Shown here one piece after another: positions 17,674 through 26,329 of a stretch of 64,000 nt of DNA. The stretch covers positions 415,203-479,202 of the forward strand of contig NZ_JAJITD010000004.1 in the NCBI RefSeq assembly GCF_020880815.1. The letters are read 5' to 3'. The position numbers and the translations under genes are program-made. The notes beneath the pieces were generated by a model that saw nothing but the letters and a program-made list of their open reading frames with translations, was not told the DNA's origin and ran no database searches. Source of the stretch: Paraburkholderia sejongensis (lineage in GTDB: Bacteria > Pseudomonadota > Gammaproteobacteria > Burkholderiales > Burkholderiaceae). The number at the start of each line of letters is the position of its first letter. The first letter of the stretch is position 1.

Positions 17674-18464
17674 CACGGCCGGCGCACCGAGTCCTGATAG
17701 CGCGTCAGAATGAAATGCGCGACATCGGTCGAGTGATACGCGGCGACGAGTTGCGCGACCCATGGGTTGCCGCGATCGGCGTCGCGCACGGTCAGCACGT
17801 TCGCGTACGGCGAACGCGCGTCTTCGAGACTGAGGGCATCGCGCGCCGGCTGAAGGCCCGCGCGCGCGGCCGTGTCGCTGTCGATCACCGCAAAGGCGAC
17901 GCTATCGAGCGAATCGTACAGACGCGCGCGCGGCAGCCGGCGAATCTTCAGGTTCAGACGATTGCCGGTGATGTCGGCGAGCGTCGCGTGCATTCCCGCG
18001 TCGTCCCTGAAAGTCAGCAGCGTTTCGTTCTGCAGCAGGATCAGTGCGCGGGCGATGCCGTCGCGATCGTCAGGAATCGCAATCGTCGCGCCGCGTTGCA
18101 ATTGGCCGAGATGGGTCAGTTTGCGCGAGTACAGCGCGACCGGAAACGTCACGGTGGTGGCGACGCTGGTTAGCGCATAACCGTGTTGTTTGCGTTGCGC
18201 ATCGAGCGCCGCTGCGTCTTCGAAGCTCGCCACGTCGATCTGCTTCGCTGCGAGCGCCGCGTCGATGCGCGCCGGCTGATCGAACACGACCACGTCGAGC
18301 GCGAGCCCCTGGGTCGCCGCGACGCGCCGCACTTCGTTCATGATCTCGGCCTGCGCGCCGGGCGTCACGCCGACCCTGATCGTCTGCGCGGCGGCCAGCG
18401 CGACTTGAAACGGCGCGGCCAGCAACAACAGCGCCGCGAGCAAACCAATCGACCGCCGCGTCAT
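17670..18464 (-). CDS. NLPA/MetQ-type periplasmic substrate-binding protein
   Basis: 264-residue ABC-transporter binding protein of the lipoprotein_9 (NlpA/MetQ) family: a signal peptide (MTRRSIGLLAALLLLAAPFQVALA), then IRVGVTPGAQAEIMNEVRRVAA, and NGYALTS-like AALDAQRKQHGYALTSVATTV and FPVALYSRKLTHLGQLQRGATIAIPDD. No lipobox Cys is present, so it should be soluble periplasmic. The ATG overlaps the preceding FGE gene by 4 bases (ATGA). No ATPase or permease gene is nearby, so it must share a transporter. The setting next to a sulfatase suggests a sulfur-containing ligand, as inference. Confidence 0.82.
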   Translation of the reverse strand: MTRRSIGLLAALLLLAAPFQVALAAAQTIRVGVTPGAQAEIMNEVRRVAATQGLALDVVVFDQPARIDAALAAKQIDVASFEDAAALDAQRKQHGYALTSVATTVTFPVALYSRKLTHLGQLQRGATIAIPDDRDGIARALILLQNETLLTFRDDAGMHATLADITGNRLNLKIRRLPRARLYDSLDSVAFAVIDSDTAARAGLQPARDALSLEDARSPYANVLTVRDADRGNPWVAQLVAAYHSTDVAHFILTRYQDSVRRPW

Positions 18465-19552
18465 GACGCATCCCTCAACACCGTACGAAAGCCGATATGC
18501 GAGGCCGGCAAATCCGCTTCCTGCTGCTCGCGCGACGCCGCGCGATACCTGACGCAATAGTCGCGCGAGCACAGGAACGAGCCGCCCTTGATCACCATCG
18601 GCGTGTCGTGCCGGCGGCTCAGCGGCGCGACCAGCGCGGTGTCGCCGTTGGTGTGCGACTGGTGCGCGCCGGTGTAGACGTCGCGGGTCCATTCCCACGC
18701 ATTGCCGATCATGTCGTAGAGCTTGAAATCGTTCGCCGCGTAGCAGCCGACCGGCGAAAGTCCCGCATGACCGTCCTCGGCGGTGTTGAGCACCGGGAAT
18801 ACCCCTTGCCAGTAGTTCGCGCTCGGCTTGCCGTGCGCGTCGCGCGGCGCGGTGTCGAGATCGGCGCCGTCGTGACCGGCCTTGCCCGCGTATTCCCATT
18901 CCGCTTCGGTCGGCAGATCGCGACCGAGCCAGTGCGCGTACGCGAACGCATCGGCCTGCGTGACCATCGTGACCGGCTGGTTCATCAGGCCGTCGAGATT
19001 GCTGCCGGGGCCGCGCGGATGATTCCACGCGGCGCCCTTGACCCAGCTCCACCACGCGAGATCGCGCGCGTTCATCTCGTCGCGTGTCGGCGTATGGAAG
19101 ACGACCGCGCCGCCCTGGCGCTCCGCATCGCTGATATAGCCGGTCGCTTTCACGAACGCCGCGAATTGCGCGTTGGTGACGTCGGTCTGATCGATCCAGA
19201 AACCGGCGACATGAGTTTTACCGTCGCCAGCCGGCCGTTCGTCTTCATAGCCGAGCTTGCTGCCGAACACGAACTCGCCGCCATGCAGATGCACCATGCC
19301 GGCTTGCGGATCGTCTCGCCAGCGCGCCGGCAAGCCGGAGTAACGCGCGCATTGCTGCTCGGAGCCGAGCGCGGCGAGCGGCCGCGAACGGTTCAACGAA
19401 TCGAACCCGCCCGGCGCGGCGCCGCCGAATGTGGACAATGCGGACGATGCGGCCGACGCTGCCGTAAACGCCACCGCAAACGCGGCGGCTGCGATCACGG
19501 CATAGGTGCCGTACAGCACCTTGCCGCTAGTGAGCTTGAATCTCGACTTCAT
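18461..19552 (-). CDS. Formylglycine-generating enzyme family protein
   Basis: 363-residue FGE/SUMF1-like protein, predicted to convert the active-site Cys of a sulfatase to formylglycine. A membrane/signal segment (about residues 14-36) precedes the FGE domain: MVHLHGGEFVFGS, FWIDQTDVTNAQFAAFVKATGY, GRDLPTEAEWEYAGKAG, YDMIGNAWEWTRD and KGGSFLCSRDYCVRYRAASRE, with both catalytic cysteines (SFLCSRDYC). It starts 8 bases after the arylsulfatase stop, so the two are co-transcribed. Export or membrane anchoring of an FGE is notable because cytosolic maturation is more usual in bacteria. Confidence 0.85.
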   Translation of the reverse strand: MKSRFKLTSGKVLYGTYAVIAAAAFAVAFTAASAASSALSTFGGAAPGGFDSLNRSRPLAALGSEQQCARYSGLPARWRDDPQAGMVHLHGGEFVFGSKLGYEDERPAGDGKTHVAGFWIDQTDVTNAQFAAFVKATGYISDAERQGGAVVFHTPTRDEMNARDLAWWSWVKGAAWNHPRGPGSNLDGLMNQPVTMVTQADAFAYAHWLGRDLPTEAEWEYAGKAGHDGADLDTAPRDAHGKPSANYWQGVFPVLNTAEDGHAGLSPVGCYAANDFKLYDMIGNAWEWTRDVYTGAHQSHTNGDTALVAPLSRRHDTPMVIKGGSFLCSRDYCVRYRAASREQQEADLPASHIGFRTVLRDAS

Positions 19553-19559
19553 TGGACGC

Positions 19560-21536
19560 TCAGTAATAACCGCGCGGACGCAACGGCTCGACGCCGCCGA
19601 CGCTGCTCATATAGCTGTTCCACTGCTGCACCAGACCATCGATGATCGACGGATTCTGCGTGGCCACGTCCTGGGTTTCGCCGCGATCGGCGGTCATGTC
19701 GTACAGCTGCCAGTGACCGTCGACCGGGCCGAGCGGCGGTTCGGTCCACAACGCTTTCCAGCGGCCGTCGGCGCTGCGCAGATAGCCGCGCCCATAGGCT
19801 TCGTCGCCGAAGTACGCGCTGTGCACCGGCGCCGTGCTCTGATCGTTCAGCACCGGCAGCAGCGATTGCCCGGTGATCGGATACACATAGCGGTTGTTGT
19901 AGACCACCTTGCCCTTGTTCTGATCGACGCCGGTCAGCGTATTGATCAGCGCGGGCGCGGGCGTCGTCGGCGGCGTGATCTGCGCGACCGCGAGGAAGGT
20001 CGCGGTGTTGTCGGTCACGTGGGTGAACTCGCGCAACGTCGTCTTCTGCGTGGTCTGGCCCGGCAGATGGACGATCAACGGTGTCGACACGCCGCCTTCG
20101 CCGGAGTAGCCCTTGGTCAGCCGGAACGGCGTCGCGCTGACTTCGGCCCAGCGCAAACCGTATTGCAGCCGCTGTGCGTTCTGTTTGCCGTTGTCGGTAC
20201 CCAGTTGCGAATAGGTCGGTTCGGCCGCGTTCGCGGTGTCGGTCGCGGTCGGGTCCGCGCCCGAATCGATCGGCCAGCCTTCGGCGCCGTTATCCGACTG
20301 GAACATGATGAAGGTGTTGTCGTATTCGCCGATGTCCTTCAGATGCTGGATCAGCAGGCCGATATTGTGGTCGAGGTTCTCGACCATGCCCGCGTAGATT
20401 TCCATATAGCGGGCCTGCGCTTTCTTCTCGGCCGGCGTCAGGCTGTCCCACTTCTTGTTCACGAAACCGGGACCGTAGTCGGTATAACCCTGCGCGGCGC
20501 TATGCACGGCGCTCACGTATTTCGCATTGACGGTGCCGTTGTTCGAGGTCGCGGCGCTCGAGGTCAGCGTTTCCGACGCGCCGCCATACGGTACGAAGTC
20601 CTGAGGAATGATTCCGAGTGCTTTCTGCCGCGCAATCCGCGCGTCGCGAATCGCGTCGTAGCCCGCGTCGTATTTGCCGGCGTAGTTGTGCAGATAGGGT
20701 TCCGGTACCTGCAACGGCCAGTGCGGCGACGTATAGGCCGCGTATGCGAAGAACGGCTTGCCGTCGGCCTTGTTCGAATCGATGTACGAGATTAGTTTCT
20801 GCGTATAGAAGTCGGTCGAATAGAACACCGCCGGGCTGCCGCCGGTGCCGCCCGGCTGGCCCGGTTGCCCTGGCTGCACATAGGCGCCGTCTTCGGTGTA
20901 GTTCTTCGAGCCGGCCAGCTCGTGCGCGAAGTGATTGGTCGCGGCGCCGCCGAGCAGCGCATAGCTGTGCTCGAAGCCCCATTGGTCCGGCGTCTGTCCA
21001 CTGCCGCTCGCGCTGCCGACGATCCCCGAGCCGATGTGCCACTTGCCGGCCATATACGTGTGATAGCCGCCGTCCTTCAGCAACTGCGCGACCGACAGCG
21101 CGCGGTCGTTCAGATAGCCCTCGTAGCCGGGCAGTCCCTTGCGCTCGTCGGTCGGCGCGCCCATTGTGCCTTCGCCGACCAGGTGGTGGTCGGTGCCGGA
21201 GATCAGCATCGAACGCGTGATCGCGCAGACCGTGCCGGTGTGGTGATTGGTCAGGATGCGGCCCGACTGCACCAGCGCGTCGAGATTGGGTGTATTGATC
21301 TCGCCGCCGAACGCGTGGATGTCGGAATAGCCGAGGTCGTCGGCCATGATGTACAGGATGTTCGGGCGTTTCTGCGCGACGACCGGGGCCGACGCGGGCG
21401 TCGCGCCGGCGGCCTGCGCGTTCGGCACGGTGCTGTCGCCGCATGACGCGAGCGTAACGAGGCTCGCGACGGCGGCGCCGATCAGCGCAAGACGGAAGGC
21501 GGGAAACCCGGAGCGGCGGGATCGATGTGTTGTCAT
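19560..21536 (-). CDS. Arylsulfatase (lipoprotein, atypical C-x-I-x-R motif)
   Basis: 658-residue alkaline-phosphatase-superfamily sulfatase releasing sulfate from organic sulfate esters in the periplasm or outer membrane. A lipoprotein signal ends in L-A-S-C (C32). Metal ligands ILYIMADDLGYSD (D66, D67) and the sulfatase track DHHLVGEGTMG and HIGSG are present. The catalytic motif reads C104-A-I-T-R108 instead of the canonical C-x-P-x-R; Cys and Arg are kept but Pro is Ile. Carboxy-terminal DGRWKALWTEPPLGP is typical of the family. It heads the operon with FGE, binding protein and YkgJ protein. Confidence 0.85.
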   Translation of the reverse strand: MTTHRSRRSGFPAFRLALIGAAVASLVTLASCGDSTVPNAQAAGATPASAPVVAQKRPNILYIMADDLGYSDIHAFGGEINTPNLDALVQSGRILTNHHTGTVCAITRSMLISGTDHHLVGEGTMGAPTDERKGLPGYEGYLNDRALSVAQLLKDGGYHTYMAGKWHIGSGIVGSASGSGQTPDQWGFEHSYALLGGAATNHFAHELAGSKNYTEDGAYVQPGQPGQPGGTGGSPAVFYSTDFYTQKLISYIDSNKADGKPFFAYAAYTSPHWPLQVPEPYLHNYAGKYDAGYDAIRDARIARQKALGIIPQDFVPYGGASETLTSSAATSNNGTVNAKYVSAVHSAAQGYTDYGPGFVNKKWDSLTPAEKKAQARYMEIYAGMVENLDHNIGLLIQHLKDIGEYDNTFIMFQSDNGAEGWPIDSGADPTATDTANAAEPTYSQLGTDNGKQNAQRLQYGLRWAEVSATPFRLTKGYSGEGGVSTPLIVHLPGQTTQKTTLREFTHVTDNTATFLAVAQITPPTTPAPALINTLTGVDQNKGKVVYNNRYVYPITGQSLLPVLNDQSTAPVHSAYFGDEAYGRGYLRSADGRWKALWTEPPLGPVDGHWQLYDMTADRGETQDVATQNPSIIDGLVQQWNSYMSSVGGVEPLRPRGYY

Positions 21537-21614
21537 TGTTGTGCGGACCGTTAGATTGGGTCGCCGATGTTAGCAATGGCATTACAAAGACCAAAAGAAG
21601 GATTTCTGCGTTGC

Positions 21615-21632
21615 TATCGACGTTTGTCGATA
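21615..21632. promoter_or_regulatory. Inverted repeat upstream of the arylsulfatase gene
   Basis: TATCGAC-GTTT-GTCGATA is a perfect 7-4-7 inverted repeat about 80 bases before the sulfatase start. It could bind a regulator of the operon or be a weak hairpin ending the BON-like gene; no T-run supports the latter. Confidence 0.4.
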
Positions 21633-21656
21633 TAGGCCGGCGCCGGTCGCGCGGCG

Positions 21657-22199
21657 TTAATTGCCGGGTTCGAGTACCGGTTTGCCGGGCGCCGCCTGCG
21701 TGCGGTACGGCAGTCGCGCGGCGTGCGGATCGGTTACCGTGTTGTCGATTACGCGTTCCACATCGGCGGTTTTCGCGAGTTCGGCGAGGAAGGTCTTCTT
21801 GTCGAAACCGGGCGCGACGCAGCCTTCGACATAAATGAAGCGGCGTTGCAGCGTCAGCCAGAGCGACGACTGTTCGCGCCAGTGCATTGCGGCGTTCAGA
21901 TTCGCGAGCCGCCGCTGCACGCTGTCGGCGATTTCGTTGTCGTACAGATACGCATTGGGCAAACGGCAGCGGCCCTCGATCCAGCAGCTATTGCCGCGCT
22001 CGATCCGGTAATGGCTGTCGTCGAGCCATTCCTGTTCGGTTTCGAACGGCCCGAGCGGTGCAGGGCAAGCGGCGATCGCGCTGGAGATCTGAATGAACGG
22101 ATCGTGGCCGCGATTCGCGCGGGCGGCGTCCGTTTGCGCGTACGCGGTGGCCGCCCATAGCGGCATACAAATAAGCCCGAGTCCGAGCAAACGATTCAT
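21657..22199 (-). CDS. Exported BON-like protein
   Basis: 180-residue secreted protein with signal peptide MNRLLGLGLICMPLWAATAYAQ. The carboxy-terminal half (RRLANLNAAMHWREQSSLWLTLQRRFIYVEGCVAPGFDKKTFLAELAKTADVERVIDNTV) has the strand-helix pattern of a BON domain, which usually binds membranes. Cys pairs in the first half may form disulfides. It is 120 bases upstream of the sulfatase on the same strand. GGAG lies about 10 bases before the ATG. Confidence 0.65.
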   Translation of the reverse strand: MNRLLGLGLICMPLWAATAYAQTDAARANRGHDPFIQISSAIAACPAPLGPFETEQEWLDDSHYRIERGNSCWIEGRCRLPNAYLYDNEIADSVQRRLANLNAAMHWREQSSLWLTLQRRFIYVEGCVAPGFDKKTFLAELAKTADVERVIDNTVTDPHAARLPYRTQAAPGKPVLEPGN

Positions 22200-22240
22200 A
22201 CGGATGCCGCTCCATTCGTTGAACCACGCTCCCCGAAATG

Positions 22241-22888
22241 TCAGCGCCGCGTGCGCCGATGCTCGACCGCGAACTTGATCAACTCCGCCTGACCTTCGAT
22301 ATCGAGCTTGCGCTTCAGATTCAACCGATGCGTCTCGACGGTCCGCACCGACAGACCGGTGCGCTGCGCAATCTGCTTGCTCGACAGACCGTCGGCGAGG
22401 GCATCGAGAATATCGCGTTCGCGCGGCGTCAAACGTTCGACCGGCGATTGCGTCGCCGACGCGTGAATCAGCCTTGCGCTCAATTGCGCGCTGAAGTACG
22501 TATTGCCCGCGAGCACCGCGCCGATCGCCTGAATGATTTCGAGCGCCGGCGAGTCCTTCAGCACATAACCGCTCGCGCCCGCGCGCACCGCCTGGGTCAC
22601 GTACTCTAGATTGTCGTGCATCGACAGCATCAGCACGCGAATCGCCGGAAAGCGCTCGTGAAACAGATTCGCGAGCGCGATGCCGTTCATCCCGTTCATG
22701 CCGACATCCATCAGCGCGAGATGCGGCGCCTCGGTTTCGGCGAGCGCGAGCGCCTGCTGCGCGTTGCCCGCTTCGCCGATCACTTCGAACTGGCCGACCG
22801 CTTCGAGGCGCGCGCGCAGACCGTCGCGCACCAGCGGATGATCGTCGACCAGCAGCAGGCGCGCGATGGAAGGCGTGATGTGATTCAT
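22241..22888 (-). CDS. mctR: NarL/LuxR-type response regulator (MctR-like)
   Basis: 215-residue response regulator: receiver with LLLVDDHPLVRDG and phospho-acceptor D61 (LALMDVGMNGMNG), and a LuxR-type helix-turn-helix (LTPRERDILDALADGLSSKQIAQRTGLSVRTVETHRLNL). Its ATG overlaps the kinase stop (ATGA), so kinase and regulator form one operon, divergent from DUF3311-mctP. This is the layout of MctSR-MctP, which controls monocarboxylate uptake in rhizobia; the name is by context and family. Confidence 0.85.
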   Translation of the reverse strand: MNHITPSIARLLLVDDHPLVRDGLRARLEAVGQFEVIGEAGNAQQALALAETEAPHLALMDVGMNGMNGIALANLFHERFPAIRVLMLSMHDNLEYVTQAVRAGASGYVLKDSPALEIIQAIGAVLAGNTYFSAQLSARLIHASATQSPVERLTPRERDILDALADGLSSKQIAQRTGLSVRTVETHRLNLKRKLDIEGQAELIKFAVEHRRTRR

Positions 22889-24303
22889 AGGGTGGTTTCC
22901 TGCAGGGGCGCGACTGCTGCGCGCGTGCCGGCTTGCAGCGGCACGCGCGCGGTAACGACGGTATGCCCGGGCTGCGAATTCAACGACAGCGTGCCGCCGA
23001 GCGCTTCGAGCCGTTCGCGCATGTTGCGCAGACCGACGCCGGCGCGGCGGCCGACGAACGCGTCGGCGACGTCGAAACCGCGGCCGTTGTCGGAGATCGT
23101 CAGCGTGACTGCGTCGTGCGACAGTTCCAGCGCGAGCGCCGCGCTCGACGCCTGGGCGTGCCGCACGATATTGGTCAGCGCTTCCTGGGCGATCCGGAAC
23201 AGCACGGTGTTGACCGCATCGGGCAGCGTCGCCGCATGCGTGTGCGCGATTTGCGTGAAGCCGATCGCGATACCGGACTCGTCGCCGAGTTCGCGCGTCA
23301 GTTGTTCGAGCGCGGCCGCGACGCCGAGATCGTCGAGCATCGACGGACGCAGCGCGTGCGAGATGCGCCGCACTTCGCGCAGCGTATCGCCGAGCCGCGT
23401 CAGGCCGGTGGACAGCGCGGCTTCCGCGGCGGGCTCGCGCGCGCTGCCGCGTTCGAGCCGCGCGAGCGCCGATTCGAGCAGCAGCTTCACCGACACCATC
23501 ATCTGGCTGATGCCGTCGTGCAATTCGCGCGACAGCCGCGCGCGCTCCTGTTCCTGCGATTCGACGACCTGCCGCGCGAGGCGCTTCAGTTTCGCGTCGG
23601 CGCTGCGGTATTCGGTGACGTTCAGCACCAGCGCGCACAGCGCGATCACCGCGAGTCCGGCCAGCGCGATCGCGTCGATCCACTTCATCGTGCGGCCGAT
23701 ATTGGCGGCGGCTTCGGCGTCGATATGCGCGAGCGCGGTGTCGACATCGTCCAGATAGATGCCGGTGCCGAGCATCCAGCCCCAGCGTTCGAGCGGTACC
23801 ACGTAGCCGAGTTTCGACGCGACCTTGCCGGTCGACGGCCGGTGCCACAGGTAGCGCACATAGCCGCCGCCGCGCGCGGCGGTCGCGAGCAATTGCTGGA
23901 TCGTCGGGACACCGTGGCTGTCGCGCAGCGACCAGAGATCGTGGCCGACCAGTTGCGGTTCGCGCGGATGCATCAGCGCGCGGCCGTGCAGGTCGTAGAC
24001 GAAGAAGTAGCCGTCCTTGCCGAAATCCATTCTTTCCAGCACGTCGAGCGCGCGCAGCCGCAGCAGCGCATCGTCGCGCGCGTTGTCGCGGCCGGCTTCG
24101 TAGAGCGGCGCGATCGCGGTGGTTGCAAGCTCGACGTAATGTTTGAGCTCGACCTGTTTGCTCGCCATATAGGCGGCCTGGGTGGTCGCGTGCTGCCGCT
24201 CGGCGAGCGCGGTGGCCTCGCGGCGCACGCCGATTTCAATGCTGGCGATGGCGACCAGAAAGGGAACGATCGCCAGCAGCACAATCTTTGCTTTGAGTTT
24301 CAT
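22885..24303 (-). CDS. mctS: Sensor histidine kinase with periplasmic cache domain (MctS-like)
   Basis: 472-residue membrane kinase. Helix 1 (residues 6-26) and helix 2 (about 208-229) bracket a single-cache sensor domain with FGKDGYFFVYDLHGRALMHPREPQLVG, as in receptors for small carboxylates. The HisKA_3 phospho-acceptor is H262 (RELHDGISQMMVSVKLLLES), and the ATPase domain shows ISDNGRGFD and GVGLRNMRERLEALGG. It probably senses an external monocarboxylate (lactate, pyruvate, acetate type) and signals to the overlapping response regulator. Confidence 0.85.
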   Translation of the reverse strand: MKLKAKIVLLAIVPFLVAIASIEIGVRREATALAERQHATTQAAYMASKQVELKHYVELATTAIAPLYEAGRDNARDDALLRLRALDVLERMDFGKDGYFFVYDLHGRALMHPREPQLVGHDLWSLRDSHGVPTIQQLLATAARGGGYVRYLWHRPSTGKVASKLGYVVPLERWGWMLGTGIYLDDVDTALAHIDAEAAANIGRTMKWIDAIALAGLAVIALCALVLNVTEYRSADAKLKRLARQVVESQEQERARLSRELHDGISQMMVSVKLLLESALARLERGSAREPAAEAALSTGLTRLGDTLREVRRISHALRPSMLDDLGVAAALEQLTRELGDESGIAIGFTQIAHTHAATLPDAVNTVLFRIAQEALTNIVRHAQASSAALALELSHDAVTLTISDNGRGFDVADAFVGRRAGVGLRNMRERLEALGGTLSLNSQPGHTVVTARVPLQAGTRAAVAPLQETTL

Positions 24304-24324
24304 CGTCGAAAAACGGCCGGCGGG

Positions 24325-24355
24325 CTACGTACTATTACGTAGACGGCTTACGTAG
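24325..24355. promoter_or_regulatory. TACGTAG heptamer cluster in the mctS/mctP divergent region
   Basis: CTACGTA-CTAT-TACGTAG (24325-24342) is a perfect 7-4-7 inverted repeat, and a third TACGTAG follows at 24349-24355. NarL-type regulators bind similar TAC heptamers, so this is a good candidate MctR site. It lies 22-52 bases upstream of mctS. Confidence 0.5.
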
Positions 24356-24542
24356 TTGCGCGCTTGTGGGCGCGCTCGTGAAGGCGAATACTACATGCCC
24401 GCGGCATACCGCGCTTAGCGGGGCCCGGCGCGCGCGACGCCCGCCGCTTCCCGCGCCTTCCGCCTGAGCCCAGGCAACCGGACATCCGCACGCCGGCCAC
24501 GAGCCGCCGCGCGCGATGTCGATAATAGATAAGGAGATGTTC

Positions 24543-24740
24543 GTGGAGACCCCCACCTCCGCCGGCCGTTCATGGAGCTGGCTGATTCTGCTGATCCCGT
24601 ATATCGCGCTGCTGTGGCTGCCGTTCTATAACCACAGCTATCCGTCGCTGATGGGCTTTCCGTTCTTCTACTGGTATCAGTTTCTGTGGGTGCCGTTGAC
24701 CTCGCTGCTGATTTACATCGTGTATCGAGGTATCAAATGA
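24543..24740 (+). CDS. DUF3311 small membrane protein
   Basis: 65-residue protein with two membrane helices (WSWLILLIPYIALLWLPF and FFYWYQFLWVPLTSLLIYIVY), the usual small partner encoded before MctP-type symporters. The start is taken as GTG at 24543 because AAGGAG (24531-24536) sits 6 bases before it; ATG at 24537 directly abuts that site. The stop overlaps the mctP start (ATGA), indicating coupled translation. Confidence 0.85.
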   Translation: METPTSAGRSWSWLILLIPYIALLWLPFYNHSYPSLMGFPFFYWYQFLWVPLTSLLIYIVYRGIK

Positions 24741-26218
24741 GCGAGCTCAATCCTGTGAACCCGGTCGCGATGACGGTCTTCATCGCATTCTTCGTGCTCG
24801 TCACGGTGATCGGCTTTTTCGCCGCGCGCTGGAAACGGGGCGATCTCACGCAATTGCACGAATGGGGCCTCGGCGGGCGGCAGTTCGGCACGCTCATTTC
24901 GTGGTTCCTGGTGGGCGGTGACTTTTACACCGCTTACACCGTGATCGCGGTGCCAGCGCTGGTCTATTCGGTCGGCGCGTATGGTTTCTTCGCGCTGCCT
25001 TACACGATCATCGTCTATCCGTTCGTGTTCGCGGTGATGCCGAAACTGTGGAAAATCGCGCACGCGAAGAACCACATCACCGCGGCCGACTACGTGCACG
25101 GCGAATACGGCGGCAAGTGGTTCCCGGCGGCGATCGCGCTGACCGGCATCGTCGCGACGATGCCGTATATCGCGCTGCAACTGGTCGGCATGCAGGTGGT
25201 GATCAAGGGGCTCGGCGTCACCGGCGAATTGCCGTTGATCGTCGCGTTCGTGATTCTCGCGCTGTATACGTATGCGAGCGGTCTGCGCGCGCCGGCGATG
25301 ATCGCGTTCGTCAAGGACATCATGATCTATATCGTCGTGATCGCGGCGGTGTGGCTCATTCCGGTCAAGCTCGGCGGTTATGGCCACGTGTTCGAGGTGG
25401 CCGACGCGCACTTCCAGGCGAAGGGCGGCGCGACCGGCATTCTGCTGAAGCCGACGCAGTACACCGCGTTCGCCTCGCTCGCGCTCGGCTCGGCGCTCGC
25501 CGCGTTCATGTACCCGCATACGATGACCGCGGTGCTGTCGTCGGCGTCGGCGAAGACGGTGCGCAAGAATGCGATCTTCCTGCCCGCGTACACGGTGCTG
25601 CTCGGCCTGATCGCGCTGCTCGGCTATATGGCGATCGCCGCCGGCGTGAACGTGAAGTCCGCCAGCGACGTGGTGCCGGCGCTGTTCGCCACGCTGTTCC
25701 CGGCGTGGTTCGTCGGTTTCGCGGCGGCCGCGATCGCGATCAGCGCGCTGGTGCCGGCCGCGATCATGTCGATCGGCGCGGCCAATCTGTTCACGCGCAA
25801 TCTCTGGCGCCCGCTGGTGTCGCCGAATATCTCGCCTGCGGCGGAAGCGGCCAACGCGAAGATCGTGTCGCTGGTCGTCAAGTTCGGCGCGCTGCTGTTC
25901 ATCGTGTTCCTGCCGACGCAGTATGCGATCGATCTGCAACTGCTCGGCGGCGTGTGGATTCTGCAGATCTTCCCGGCCATCGTGTTTACGCTGTACACGC
26001 GTCGTCTGAACACGCCGGGTCTGTTCCTCGGCTGGCTGGTCGGCATCGTGCTCGGCACGGGTCTGGCGATCTCGCAAGGGCTCAAGCCGGTGTATGGGCT
26101 GCACTTCGGCCACGAGAACTATCCGCTCTATATCGGGCTGATCGCGCTGGCGGCGAATATCGTCGTGAGCTTCGCGGTGTCGGCGGTGTCGCCGCGCCGC
26201 GCGGCGGTGACGGCTTGA
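24737..26218 (+). CDS. mctP: Monocarboxylate sodium:solute symporter MctP
   Basis: 493-residue transporter of the SSS family with about 13 membrane helices. Family hallmarks are EWGLGGRQFGTLISWFLVGGDFYTAYTVIAVPAL near the start, NHITAADYVHGEYGGKWFPAAIAL, FMYPHTMTAVLSSASAKTVRKNAIFLPAYT and FAAAAIAISALVPAAIMSIGAANLFTRNLW. MctP moves lactate, pyruvate and related acids with Na+ or H+. It ends in a strong bidirectional terminator. The neighbouring MctSR-like system supports the assignment. Confidence 0.9.
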   Translation: MSELNPVNPVAMTVFIAFFVLVTVIGFFAARWKRGDLTQLHEWGLGGRQFGTLISWFLVGGDFYTAYTVIAVPALVYSVGAYGFFALPYTIIVYPFVFAVMPKLWKIAHAKNHITAADYVHGEYGGKWFPAAIALTGIVATMPYIALQLVGMQVVIKGLGVTGELPLIVAFVILALYTYASGLRAPAMIAFVKDIMIYIVVIAAVWLIPVKLGGYGHVFEVADAHFQAKGGATGILLKPTQYTAFASLALGSALAAFMYPHTMTAVLSSASAKTVRKNAIFLPAYTVLLGLIALLGYMAIAAGVNVKSASDVVPALFATLFPAWFVGFAAAAIAISALVPAAIMSIGAANLFTRNLWRPLVSPNISPAAEAANAKIVSLVVKFGALLFIVFLPTQYAIDLQLLGGVWILQIFPAIVFTLYTRRLNTPGLFLGWLVGIVLGTGLAISQGLKPVYGLHFGHENYPLYIGLIALAANIVVSFAVSAVSPRRAAVTA

Positions 26219-26255
26219 TTTGAGCCGGACTGAAGGCGGCCTGGCTGCCTGAATG

Positions 26256-26292
26256 AAAAACGCCGCGAAGTGTTTGGCTTCGCGGCGTTTTT
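26256..26292. terminator. Bidirectional terminator after mctP
   Basis: AAAAACGCCGCGAAG (26256-26270) pairs perfectly with CTTCGCGGCGTTTTT (26278-26292) around a 7-base loop. T-runs on both strands fit the converging mctP and piuC transcripts. Confidence 0.9.
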
Positions 26293-26329
26293 ATTGGTTC
26301 GGATGGCCGACGGCTTGCGCGCCGCTCAC

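Noticed and set aside
17670..19055. 461-residue version of the NLPA-type protein
   Set aside because: The extra amino-terminal part is the FGE gene read out of frame; the signal peptide starts at 18464.
22241..23848. 535-residue version of the response regulator
   Set aside because: The extension is the kinase gene in another frame; the receiver begins at 22888.
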